8,075 nt of DNA. It comes from Hyphomicrobiales bacterium (lineage in GTDB: Bacteria; Pseudomonadota; Alphaproteobacteria; Rhizobiales; Xanthobacteraceae). A model generated the notes under the pieces. The model was not told the DNA's origin and searched no databases. It saw only the letters and a program-made list of their open reading frames with translations. This document shows, piece after piece, positions 1-6,074 of the stretch. Where the stretch lies: positions 1 to 8,075 of the forward strand of contig JAFKKQ010000309.1 in NCBI GenBank assembly GCA_017304505.1. The letters are read 5' to 3'. Position 1 is the stretch's first letter; each line of letters starts with the position of its first letter. Made by a program: the position numbers and the translations under genes.

Positions 1-720
1 TCCGCTGATGACTGTGATCCCTTCATCGGCGAGGTAGCCCGCGAGAGCCGATCCGATCTCGGGCTCGGCCTCCGGCAGGAGCCGACTGCGAAAGACCAGC
101 GTGACCGCGACGCCAGCGCGCGCGAAGGTTTGGGCGAGTTCAGCCCCCACATAGCCGCCGCCAAGCACGATCAACGAACGCGGTAGTTGCGACATGGCGA
201 GCGCCGCCGTGCTGTCGAGCGGCGAGACGTCGGCGATTCCGGGAATCAGCGGCAGCGCGGGGCGCGCACCAGTTGCAACGATGATGCGCTCCGAAGTGAG
301 CCGCTGACCATCCACGTCGACGCCGCCAGCGACGAGCCGGGCCTGACCTTCTCGGTAGGCTACGTTGTTGTATTCGGGCAGGAGGTCGGCGTATTTCGCC
401 TGACGCAGTCCAGCGACCAAAGCGTCCTTCTGGGCGATCTGTGCGGCCCAATCGACCACGCGGGCGCCACTTTCGATGCCTGCGAACCGAGTTTGCGCGA
501 CATTGGCGTGGTGCACCGCCTCCGTAGCCCGGATCAACGCTTTCGAAGGCACGCAGCCGATATTGACGCAGGTGCCGCCGATCGTGCCGTATCCGATGAG
601 CGCGACCTGTGCACCCTGCTCGGCGGCGGTGATCGCGGCGGAAAAGCCGGCCGAGCCGGCGCCGACGACCACGAGGTCGTAGCTTTGTCCTTTTTTCGCG
701 GGCGCGCAGCAGTCACTCAT
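1..720 (-). CDS. merA: Mercuric reductase MerA, N-terminal 240 residues (runs off the window)
   Basis: Cytoplasmic flavoprotein that reduces Hg(II) to volatile Hg(0) with NADPH. Seen directly: an FAD-binding GAGSAG at residues 20-25, the redox-active disulphide motif GGTCVNIGCVPSK (Cys51 and Cys56), and an NADPH-binding GGGYVGAE near residues 187-194. These are the standard landmarks of the pyridine nucleotide-disulphide oxidoreductase family, in MerA spacing. The N-terminal HMA (NmerA) domain is absent; instead the protein begins MSDCCAPAKKG with a vicinal cysteine pair. The ATG at 720-718 lies inside the end of merF (8-base overlap), so translation is probably coupled. The C-terminal part, with the dimerisation domain and the Hg-binding cysteine pair, lies outside the window, so intactness cannot be judged. 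Confidence 0.96.
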   Translation of the reverse strand, partial: MSDCCAPAKKGQSYDLVVVGAGSAGFSAAITAAEQGAQVALIGYGTIGGTCVNIGCVPSKALIRATEAVHHANVAQTRFAGIESGARVVDWAAQIAQKDALVAGLRQAKYADLLPEYNNVAYREGQARLVAGGVDVDGQRLTSERIIVATGARPALPLIPGIADVSPLDSTAALAMSQLPRSLIVLGGGYVGAELAQTFARAGVAVTLVFRSRLLPEAEPEIGSALAGYLADEGITVISG

Positions 721-976
721 GATTTGAACTCTTCCTGTCCAATGTACTCGCGCAACAATCAGCGCTTGAGCGGCGGCGAACGAGCCAAAAGGCGGCGACT
801 GCCAAACCTGTCAGCACAATCGCGATTCCGACATAGCCCGTCGCGGCAAGCGACGCCGAAATGCCGGCGGTCGCGAGACTTGCGATCAGGATGGGCGCCC
901 CACAGCAGGTTACCGCCAAAACGGCCCCAATAATTCCAAGAGCAAATGGCCTGACGCCTTGCCCGTCCGCGTTCAT
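713..976 (-). CDS. merF: Mercury transporter MerF
   Basis: Small inner-membrane protein, 87 residues (family about 80), that carries Hg(II) into the cytoplasm for MerA. Two hydrophobic segments are visible, roughly residues 11-35 and 44-66. A vicinal Cys pair (Cys24-Cys25, in VTCCGAP) sits in the first segment and a second pair (Cys74-Cys75, in ADCC) in the cytoplasmic tail. This two-pair pattern is characteristic of MerF. The ATG overlaps the merP stop by 4 bases (ATGA) and the 3' end overlaps merA by 8, so it is an internal cistron of the mer operon. Since merT is frameshifted here, this may be the working uptake protein (inference). Confidence 0.88.
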   Translation of the reverse strand: MNADGQGVRPFALGIIGAVLAVTCCGAPILIASLATAGISASLAATGYVGIAIVLTGLAVAAFWLVRRRSSADCCASTLDRKSSNHE

Positions 977-1272
977 GACTTCAGATCGGCGGGATAGCCA
1001 TGATCGGTTGTCGCCTTGATCATGGCGTTCGGGGACGTGAGAGCATTGTCGAACAGCACCGTCGCCGTGACGTCATCCATGCCGTCGGCCTGGCTTACCT
1101 GAACCGATTTCACGCCGGTCACGTGTTCCAGAGTGCTTTTGACGATGGGACCACAAAGGACGCACCCCGCGTGATGGACGGCGAGGGTGACCGTCGATTC
1201 GGCCGCGACGGCGAGCGAGGGCGCAGCGAACAAGCCGATGGTCAGGACGGCGGATGCAAGGCGATGAAACAT
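973..1272 (-). CDS. merP: Periplasmic mercury-binding protein MerP
   Basis: Periplasmic Hg(II) scavenger that passes the ion to the membrane transporter. The 99-residue product has an N-terminal signal peptide (short basic start, hydrophobic core about residues 6-22, cleavage likely near AVAA-ES) followed by one heavy-metal-associated domain. The metal motif reads GCVLC (Cys37, Cys40), where most MerP proteins have GMTCxxC. The ATG is preceded by a good ribosome binding site (AGGAG, 6 bases upstream). It starts 15 bases after the restored merT stop and overlaps merF by 4 bases. Confidence 0.93.
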   Translation of the reverse strand: MFHRLASAVLTIGLFAAPSLAVAAESTVTLAVHHAGCVLCGPIVKSTLEHVTGVKSVQVSQADGMDDVTATVLFDNALTSPNAMIKATTDHGYPADLKS

Positions 1273-1287
1273 GGCGATCTCCTGGGT

Positions 1288-1711
1288 TCAGAATGCGATG
1301 GCGCGGATGAGGTAGGGGAAGCCGAGCGCGACAATGACGAGCCCGGTCGCGGCCCAAAGACCGATCTTGGCCAATCTGTCGGACTTCGGATCGGCGCAAT
1401 AAGACCCCGTAGACCCGATAAGCGCCGTAACCGATGAAGCCCAGCGCGACGAGGGCGAAGAGCGGTTGATACGGCTCCAGCGCAGTCAGATTGCCGATCC
1501 AGGCGCCGCTGACGCCCAGCGTGAAAAGGGCGAATGGTATGACGCAGCACGATGCGGCGCCGAGCGCTGCCAGGATGCCGCCCGCCGCGAGGAGCCGCGA
1601 GGCGCCGCCCTTGGTTCGGTCATTCGCCTGCAGCGCCGCAGCGCCCAATTGATTCCGCGTCGTCGTCATGACCTCGTTTGGCAGCGCTGTTGCCTCGTCT
1701 CGCACCGTCAT
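1288..1711 (-). pseudogene. merT: Mercury transporter MerT, frameshifted by one extra base
   Basis: MerT is the three-helix inner-membrane Hg(II) importer. The first frame gives the N-terminus and two helices, with the Cys pair SCC (55-56) in helix 1 and the family motif GVSGAWIGNLTALEPYQP, up to YRVYG (residue 102). In that frame it then runs into non-MerT sequence. The expected remainder (CADPKSDRLAKIGLW... VALGFPYLIRAIAF, third helix) is in the next frame and ends with TGA at 1290-1288. Removing one base from the four-C run at 1405-1408 joins the frames into a normal protein of 140 residues. The start is ATG 1711-1709 with GGGAG 8 bases upstream; an internal ATG at 1669 is an alternative. 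It could be a real mutation or a homopolymer sequencing error. Confidence 0.85.
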
Positions 1712-1741
1712 TGAACACGCTCCCGAAATCGATCTATGGTG

Positions 1742-1772
1742 ACCCTAAGGCCTGTAGGGACTACAGGGTCAA
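1742..1772 (-). promoter_or_regulatory. MerR-controlled mer operon promoter and operator
   Basis: On the minus strand a -35 box TTGACC (1772-1767) and a -10-like TAGGGT (1747-1742) are separated by 19 bases. This over-long spacer is the hallmark of promoters activated by MerR-family proteins through DNA untwisting. Centred in the spacer is a perfect dyad CCTGTAG-TCC-CTACAGG at 1751-1767. The site lies between divergent merR and merT, as expected for the mer operator. The promoter of merR itself was not resolved and probably overlaps. Confidence 0.85.
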
Positions 1773-1805
1773 GCGAGAACTTCTCACGGATTTGTGAGGC
1801 CAAAA

Positions 1806-2288
1806 ATGAAGCAAACCGAAGACTTTTCGATCGGGGCATTGTCAGAGCGCAGCGAAGTGAACATCGAGACAATCCGCTACTACGAGAAGATCGGCATCAT
1901 GCCGGCGCCGGCTCGCAGCGCCGCCGGCTACCGCATCTACGGGGTCGAGCATGTCAGGCGGCTGCATTTCGTTCGTCGGGGTCGAGAACTTGGCTTCAGC
2001 CTCGACGAATTGCGTAACCTGCTCCGCCTGGTTGACGGGCACGCCTTCACCTGTGCGGAGGTCAACGCGCTGACCGTCGAACATCTCAGGGATATCCGTC
2101 GGAAGATCGTCGACCTGCAGCGGTTGGAGCGGGCGATGTCGGACATGGCGGCGCAATGCAAGGGCGATCAGGTTCCGGAGTGCCCGATCATCGATGCCCT
2201 TTTCGAGATGAGGTCTGTCGCCGGCGGCGCGCGTCCCGCCCGAGCTCGGCGCAGGGCCGAAGTGACGAAAGTCGCGCGTCCAGCGTGA
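1806..2288 (+). CDS. merR: Mercury-responsive regulator MerR
   Basis: Dimeric metalloregulator that represses and, with Hg(II), activates the divergent mer operon. The N-terminal winged HTH is clear (SIGALSERSEVNIETIRYYEKIGIM, residues 8-32, then the AAGYRIY wing). A long dimerisation helix spans about residues 84-116. The three Hg ligands are present: Cys83, Cys118 and Cys126, the last two in CKGDQVPECPIIDAL. This separates MerR from ZntR, CueR or SoxR relatives. The start is taken at ATG 1806 because GAGG lies 6 bases upstream; a GTG at 1794 in frame would overlap that site. At 160 residues it is longer than the usual ~144, with an Arg/Ala-rich tail after residue 135. Confidence 0.95.
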   Translation: MKQTEDFSIGALSERSEVNIETIRYYEKIGIMPAPARSAAGYRIYGVEHVRRLHFVRRGRELGFSLDELRNLLRLVDGHAFTCAEVNALTVEHLRDIRRKIVDLQRLERAMSDMAAQCKGDQVPECPIIDALFEMRSVAGGARPARARRRAEVTKVARPA

Positions 2289-2485
2289 GCGCGACAACGT
2301 CGCGGGCGATCGAAGTCTCGACACCCATAAGCTGTTGCCCATTCCTCCCAATTGATCCGCCGATATCCACGGCGCGCTCCAATTTCCCGCTTGATTGCAT
2401 CAGAGCGCAGTCGCTCGCTTGCTCGCATGGTGGCGATCAAGCCACTGGCCATGCGGCTCAGCCCGGCCGGAGTGAATCGGTCCAA

Positions 2486-2505
2486 ATGACACCGCAAGGT
2501 GTCAT
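2486..2505. promoter_or_regulatory. Perfect 8-base hairpin with GCAA loop, possible operator
   Basis: The sequence reads ATGACACC-GCAA-GGTGTCAT, a perfect inverted repeat in the 279-base stretch between merR and the IS. No T-run follows on either strand, so it is not a typical Rho-independent terminator. A TTGACA hexamer at 2553-2558 lies downstream, so it could be the operator of a gene displaced by the IS. The rest of 2289-2567 shows no coding region I recognise. Function is inferred only. Confidence 0.35.
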
Positions 2506-2567
2506 CCGTCGGAAAGGAAAAAGATTCCAAAAGTTTCATCAACGAAGGACACTTGACATCTGACCTA

Positions 2568-2577
2568 GAGCGTTTCA
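2568..2577 (+). repeat. IS630 terminal inverted repeat, left end of copy 1
   Basis: GAGCGTTTCA directly after the TA at 2566-2567. It matches the other end (3592-3601) in inverted orientation over ten bases, with weaker similarity further in. The transposase stop codon (TGA, 2577-2575) lies inside this repeat. Confidence 0.88.
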
Positions 2578-3510
2578 CATTTTGACTGAAGCATAACCCG
2601 CGTTAGCGAAGTAGTTGGCGCATTCGCGAGGCTGGATGTCCTGGACGAGCTGACCGATGTGGCGCCAGGTGTCCTCGATGGTGCGCTTCTGAGCTTGCCG
2701 CATCCAGTGTTTGACTGCTCGATCGGGTTGAGGTCGGGCGAGTATGGCGGCAGGTACCAGAGCCTGGCGCCAGCAGCCTGGATCATCTGCCTGACAGCTT
2801 TCGACTTGTGGCTTCCGAGATTGTCGAGAATGACGATGTCGCCTTCGCGCAGGGTTGGCAGGAGAAGGTGCTTCACATAAGCGCAGAAGCATTCGCCGTT
2901 GATCGGGCCGTCGAAGACGCAGGGTGCCGTGAGTTGGTCATGGCGGAGCGCGCCGAGGAATGTGAGGGTACGCCAGTGACCGTGCGGGGCGAAGCCGCGC
3001 AGGCGTGCCCCTTTGGGGCCCCAGCCTCGCAAAGGGGCCATGTTGGTCTTGATCCAGGTCTCATCGATGAAGACGAGGCGGCCCGGATCGAGCCCGGCCT
3101 GCCAGGATCGCCAACGCTGACGCCTACGAGAGACGTCGGCGCGAGCCTGTTCGAGAGCGAACAGTGTTTTTTTTGAACCGCAGCCCTTCCCGGCGCAGGA
3201 ACAGCCAGACCGCGTTGTGTGAGACCTTGACCCCACGGGCTGCCAGTTCCGCCTTCAGACCATGCAGCGTCAGGTGAGGCGTCTGAGTGATCCGCTCGAC
3301 GATGAAGGCGCGGTGCGGATCAAGCACAGGCTTGCGGTGACCGCCCATCTTGCCAGGCACAACCGAGCCGGTCGCCCGCTGCCGCTGTGACCACTTCACA
3401 ACCGATGAGACCGCAACGCCAAACCGTTCCGCCACAGACCGGCAGCTCTCGCCCGCCAGAACCGACGCCACCACACGTTCGCGAAGATCAAGGGAAAGAG
3501 GTCGGGTCAT
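2575..3510 (-). pseudogene. IS630-family transposase, two frame breaks
   Basis: DDE transposase that cuts and joins DNA at TA sites. The first frame (3510-3124, start MTRPLSLDLRERV) carries the HTH, with RSVAERFGVAVSSVVKWSQ at about residues 24-42. The second frame carries the catalytic core. Joined across the eight-base T-run at 3167-3174, it shows VFIDETW (Asp149), ILDNLGSH (Asp229) and YSPDLNPIEQ (Glu264), a DD34E triad as in IS630. The break at the A8 run (coding strand) may be programmed slippage. A second break lies at 2714/2715: after NPIEQ the expected VFAKLK is missing (about 13 bases) and the C-terminal KHWMRQAQKRTIEDTW... continues in another frame to TGA at 2577-2575. The second break should inactivate this copy unless it is an assembly error. 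Confidence 0.88.
3167..3174 (-). other. Eight-A slippery run in the transposase gene
   Basis: On the coding strand eight consecutive A follow TTC and connect the HTH frame (RFKKNT...) to the catalytic frame (KKTLFALEQ). Loss of one A in the transcript, or a +1 shift, gives a continuous protein. Frameshifting or slippage at A-runs is known for IS630-type elements; its occurrence here is inferred. Confidence 0.6.
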
Positions 3511-3591
3511 GCGATGCTGGCCTCCAATCCAGTCAGCATCTTGAATCACAAACCGCCCAAAACCGGAATCCCCTCCGATTCAATTAAGCAA

Positions 3592-3601
3592 TGAAACGCT
3601 C
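3592..3601 (-). repeat. IS630 terminal inverted repeat, right end of copy 1
   Basis: TGAAACGCTC immediately before TA at 3602-3603, the inverted match of 2568-2577. This is the end upstream of the transposase start. Confidence 0.88.
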
Positions 3602-3603
3602 TA

Positions 3604-3788
3604 AGCAATCCATTCGTCATCGGCCGCGACGGCACGCGCGCCGAGGTCATCGCAAAATATCGCGCTTGGATCGCTGCGCAACCTGCGCTGATGAATGCGC
3701 TCGAGCAACTGCGCGGGCGCGATCTCATTTCTGCGCGCCGCTCGCATGCCACGGCGACGTGCTGGTCGAACTCGCCAACAGGCGCTGA
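3604..3788 (+). pseudogene. 3' remnant of a DUF4326-domain protein gene
   Basis: The first frame after the IS reads NPFVIGRDGTRAEVIAKYRAWIAAQPALMNALEQLRGRDLI. A shifted frame continues CAPLACHGDVLVELANRR and stops at 3786-3788. Together these match the C-terminal two thirds of DUF4326 proteins, whose signature is RGRDLxCWC(A/P)PLxCHxDVLLELAN. At 3730-3731 there are two bases where six (encoding CW) are expected, so a 4-base deletion breaks the conserved CWC motif. The N-terminal third is missing: the sequence left of the IS (before 2567) does not encode it. The molecular role of DUF4326 is not established. Confidence 0.72.
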
Positions 3789-3977
3789 TCACGCGCCTGT
3801 TTGGTCCAATGTTGCCAGACGCTCGGGCATGTCGAGTAGCTTCATCGCCGCGGCGGTGATGGCCTCGGTGATCGTCGGATAGGTTTCTTCCGAGCTAACC
3901 GAGAGCCCGTCTGGGAATGTCACGGTCGCCTGGTAACCATTACCGCGTGGCGTTGCTGAAAGCTGGATCGTAGACAT
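3789..3977 (-). CDS. Small hypothetical protein (62 residues)
   Basis: I do not recognise a characterised family. The product, MSTIQLSATPRGNGYQATVTFPDGLSVSS..., looks like a short beta-rich segment followed by an amphipathic helix (TITEAITAAAMKLLDM). It has no signal peptide, no membrane segment and no cysteine. A GGGAG lies 10 bases before the ATG. Its stop directly abuts the stop of the convergent DUF4326 remnant at 3788. Coding is supported by sensible composition and a plausible start site. Confidence 0.55.
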   Translation of the reverse strand: MSTIQLSATPRGNGYQATVTFPDGLSVSSEETYPTITEAITAAAMKLLDMPERLATLDQTGA

Positions 3978-4158
3978 GTCGCTGCGACTCCCTGCCAGAT
4001 CACACTGTCGTCAGCCCGACCGGCTGGTCTGTTGCGATCGTCTCTCCTGCCTTACCTCCGGCAAGCTGCATATCATCTTTTCACGGTTTCGCCGCGCGCT
4101 ATCGACGTATGGCCTCTCGCCTGTTCAACCATAGGAAAAGGTGGGCGTTCAGACCGTC

Positions 4159-4173
4159 GCGGGGTGACCCCGC
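4159..4173 (-). terminator. Short GC hairpin after the nuclease-like gene
   Basis: GCGGGG-TGA-CCCCGC (plus strand) overlaps and follows the TAG at 4175-4173 of the minus-strand gene. Stem 6 bp, loop 3. There is no U-tract after it, so a weak or Rho-assisted end of the prlF operon is all that can be proposed. The interval 3978-4158 shows no gene. Confidence 0.3.
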
Positions 4174-5075
4174 TAGGCGTGGGTTAGATCAAATTCACCT
4201 GGAGCGTCTGGCACCGGCACCGCGAACCATTCATCTTCATCGACACCAAACAGTCCGTGCGATACCGGCACCGTCGCCAGCGGGTTATGGACTACGTGCA
4301 TGGTCAGAGGCTTTCCATGGCGCCGATCGGTGGCGCAACCAAATACAGCTGACACACCGGCGTAAGCCGGATCGAGGAACGGCGTCGTCGGAATTGCAGT
4401 GTTGTTGTGATTTACAATGGAAAATCGCAATGAAAGGGAGGCGCCTTCGATTCTTCTGGTCTCGCGGTTGATCAAGTACTGCAACGGACCCACGGGAAAA
4501 ACACTTTCGACGCCAAAGGGCATCTGCGTGATTCCACGCGCACCGGGCGTCCATCCCAGCTGGCAGCCGTTGATCGCAATGATGTAGGCATCCGTTGGCA
4601 GCACGATTCCCTTTTTCAGATACGTTTGGAGCTTGCTGACCTTCGCGTCAAAGGCAGTCGTCCAGCGCAACAAGATTTGTTCGTGAGGAAACGTACCGAC
4701 CTTCGCCTCGCCTGGCTTCGGCTCTTCGAGCCAATCGGCGGGAAGGTTTTTCGGCTCAGGGCAGACGGCCTCGATCCATATCCTCACGCCGCCATGTTCA
4801 AGGCGCAAATCCGGGCCATCGCCAACGCAGGTCAGTTCGTGACCTTGGTCGTGGAGGTGCTGCGCAAGCAGAAGCTCCCATGTGCGTTGAGCCAGGCTTG
4901 CCGGCTTGCCGTTGGTGAACTCCGCGACAAAATCCTCGTTGGGAAGGCCAAGGCGCGCGTAGGTTTCCCACAGCCCCGTGAGTTCAGCGAGCGAGGGCGC
5001 CCGGCTTTTGAAATGCTGCGCGAGAAAGGCGCGAACACGCGCGTCAAACCGAGCGAGCTTTGTTGGTACGATCAT
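4173..5075 (-). CDS. Hypothetical protein with PD-(D/E)XK-like motif
   Basis: A 300-residue soluble protein that I cannot assign to a named family. Around residues 66-104 it shows a pattern seen in restriction-endonuclease-fold proteins: a helix with Glu68 (TWELLLAQHL), then GPDLRL (Asp89), then a strand with Glu102 (IWIEAV). The usual Lys of the ExK half-motif is Val104; Lys145 or Lys148 (AKVSKLQTY) could substitute, as in migrated-lysine members. A hydrophobic core strand DAYIIAINGC follows at 162-171. The start is taken at ATG 5075, since the longer GTG start at 5114 would overlap yhaV. It begins 19 bases after the yhaV stop on the same strand, so it is probably the third gene of the prlF-yhaV operon. 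The nuclease role is inferred. Confidence 0.7.
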   Translation of the reverse strand: MIVPTKLARFDARVRAFLAQHFKSRAPSLAELTGLWETYARLGLPNEDFVAEFTNGKPASLAQRTWELLLAQHLHDQGHELTCVGDGPDLRLEHGGVRIWIEAVCPEPKNLPADWLEEPKPGEAKVGTFPHEQILLRWTTAFDAKVSKLQTYLKKGIVLPTDAYIIAINGCQLGWTPGARGITQMPFGVESVFPVGPLQYLINRETRRIEGASLSLRFSIVNHNNTAIPTTPFLDPAYAGVSAVFGCATDRRHGKPLTMHVVHNPLATVPVSHGLFGVDEDEWFAVPVPDAPGEFDLTHA

Positions 5076-5094
5076 CGCGTATCGCTTTCTTGGA

Positions 5095-5598
5095 TTACCG
5101 CTCGCGCGTCGCACGCGCGATCCGACGTCTCGCGCCGGCGTCTGATGCAGCGGCGAGAAGCTCCTTCCACGTATCTGGCGGATTCTCGCGATTCAGCATG
5201 TTCCGAAACACGGCATAGGCGTCGCTGCCGCTCTCGTAGGCGCGCAGCGTCGAGTCATCGTTGACCCAAGCGAGCACGATGATTTTAGCGTCTCCTGATT
5301 GTTGGTAGCGAAAGAACAGCCGGAACTGCTGCAGGAATTTGGCGCGGAACCAGTGCTTGTAGTCGTCGCCGAGCGTGCCGCCCTGGCGATAGACGTCGCG
5401 GGTCGGGTCACCTGGGATATCTTCGAACGCCACTTTCAAGACGGCCGCGAGGAGCTTTGCGGCGCGTTTCTTCTTATATCCCGTTGGGTCTTTCTTGCGC
5501 GCCTTCTCGACCGCCGCGATCATCGCCTCTAGCTGGTCGAGAAAAAGCGGATGCGCATAGATCGCCCAACCGTTGACCTCGAAGGTATCGTCGCTCAC
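5095..5598 (-). CDS. yhaV: Type II toxin YhaV family
   Basis: Toxin of a PrlF/YhaV toxin-antitoxin pair; the E. coli homologue is a RelE-fold ribonuclease that inhibits growth. The 167-residue product matches the family along its length: GWAIYAHPLFLDQLEAMI at residues 10-27, DPTGYKKK at 37-44, IPGDPTRDVYRQGGTLGDDYKHWFRAKFLQQFRLFFRY at 61-98, and WVNDDSTLRAYESGSDAYAVFRNML at 111-135. Its ATG overlaps the antitoxin stop by 4 bases (ATGA), the usual coupled arrangement. The tail after about residue 152 is Arg/Ala-rich. Confidence 0.94.
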   Translation of the reverse strand: MSDDTFEVNGWAIYAHPLFLDQLEAMIAAVEKARKKDPTGYKKKRAAKLLAAVLKVAFEDIPGDPTRDVYRQGGTLGDDYKHWFRAKFLQQFRLFFRYQQSGDAKIIVLAWVNDDSTLRAYESGSDAYAVFRNMLNRENPPDTWKELLAAASDAGARRRIARATRER

Positions 5599-5936
5599 GC
5601 ATCATCTTCCGGCAGCGCCGCGTCGAGATCGACTTTGACGCCCTTGGCGAGATCCTTGCCGCGCGCGACCAGCGACTTCGGCACTGGCCGAATTCGCGCC
5701 GGCTCGTTCGCCATGTCGTGCGCCAGGAAGGCGAGGAACCTGCCGATCACCGGATCGCCGTCGTTGGCGCTCGATTGCTTCTTCGCGATCACGACGGTGC
5801 CGTCCGCGAGCCCGCGAAACACGACCTGATCGCGTTTGCCGAGAGCCAGCATTCTGCGAATGGCGGCGGGCACGGTCGTCTGGCCGCGCTCAGTGATGGT
5901 CGCGGGGATTTCGAGGATTTCAGCGGTCTTGGCCAT
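5595..5936 (-). CDS. prlF: PrlF-family antitoxin (AbrB/SpoVT-type DNA-binding)
   Basis: Antitoxin that binds YhaV and, in the known family, represses its own operon. An AbrB-type swapped-hairpin domain is visible at residues 12-41 (ATITERGQTTVPAAIRRMLALGKRDQVVFR). It is followed by the PrlF-specific C-terminal part that would wrap the toxin (DPVIGRFLAFLAHDMANEP, about 61-79). The 113-residue length fits. The start at 5936 is fixed by AGGAG 6 bases upstream (5947-5943). First gene of the operon and divergent from the GajA-like gene. Confidence 0.94.
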   Translation of the reverse strand: MAKTAEILEIPATITERGQTTVPAAIRRMLALGKRDQVVFRGLADGTVVIAKKQSSANDGDPVIGRFLAFLAHDMANEPARIRPVPKSLVARGKDLAKGVKVDLDAALPEDDA

Positions 5937-5965
5937 AACCCGCTCCTTGCATCGTTACAGCATCC

Positions 5966-5993
5966 CATGTAATGCATTTGCATTGTAAGTCAA
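5966..5993 (-). promoter_or_regulatory. Candidate prlF-yhaV promoter with palindromic operator
   Basis: On the minus strand TTGACT (5993-5988) is followed 16 bases later by TACATG (5971-5966). A better -10-like TACAAT (5987-5982) also occurs but lacks a clear -35. Overlapping both is a perfect 6-2-6 inverted repeat AATGCA-TT-TGCATT at 5971-5984. Placement directly upstream of prlF fits an autoregulatory operator. The site lies in the 161-base divergent interval, so it could also affect the plus-strand gene. Confidence 0.5.
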
Positions 5994-6030
5994 GTTCAGC
6001 CATGTCGCCCGCGCTGATACGAGGGTTTCG

Positions 6031-6074
6031 ACTGGGAGTCGCTGATTTCCACCCACTCGGTGGACACTCCCAGT
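6031..6074 (+). promoter_or_regulatory. Nested stem-loop in the leader of the GajA-like gene
   Basis: Outer arms ACTGGGAGT (6031-6039) and ACTCCCAGT (6066-6074) are perfectly complementary over nine bases. Inside, TCCACC-CACTC-GGTGGA (6048-6064) forms a perfect 6-base stem with a 5-base loop. The structure ends 23 bases before the ATG at 6098, just upstream of the GGGGGA ribosome binding site. It has no T-run. A regulatory role in translation or attenuation is inferred. Confidence 0.45.

Larger units (their letters stand above)
2568..3601 (-). mobile_element. IS630-family insertion sequence, copy 1 (1,034 bases)
   Basis: Boundaries are set by three observations. The ends carry a terminal inverted repeat (10 perfect bases GAGCGTTTCA, then degenerate). 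A TA dinucleotide lies immediately outside on both sides (2566-2567 and 3602-3603), matching the TA target duplication of the IS630 family. A second identical end at 7929 is also preceded by TA. Length is typical of the family. It encodes a DD34E transposase on the minus strand that is broken in this copy. It sits between the mer module and a DUF4326 gene remnant. Confidence 0.93.

Noticed and set aside
187..933. Long plus-strand open frame of 248 codons
   Set aside because: It is antisense to merA and merF, which have clear family motifs. Its own translation is Arg-rich and matches nothing recognisable.
1073..1711. A 212-residue minus-strand frame as an extended MerT variant
   Set aside because: Only the first ~102 residues resemble MerT. 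The rest is out-of-frame reading of merT and merP, and a one-base correction restores the normal MerT ending.
2168..2578. A 136-residue minus-strand frame between merR and the IS
   Set aside because: It overlaps the end of merR and the IS end, has no ribosome binding site of note, and contains no family I recognise.
2553..2582. TTGACA with a 17-base gap to CACATT as a promoter reading into the IS
   Set aside because: The -10 match is poor (3 of 6), and it would read antisense to the transposase with no gene to serve. Kept only as context for the hairpin at 2486.
4109..4471. Plus-strand frame near the end of the nuclease-like gene
   Set aside because: Antisense to the conserved-looking 300-residue protein, with low-complexity Arg/His-rich translation.
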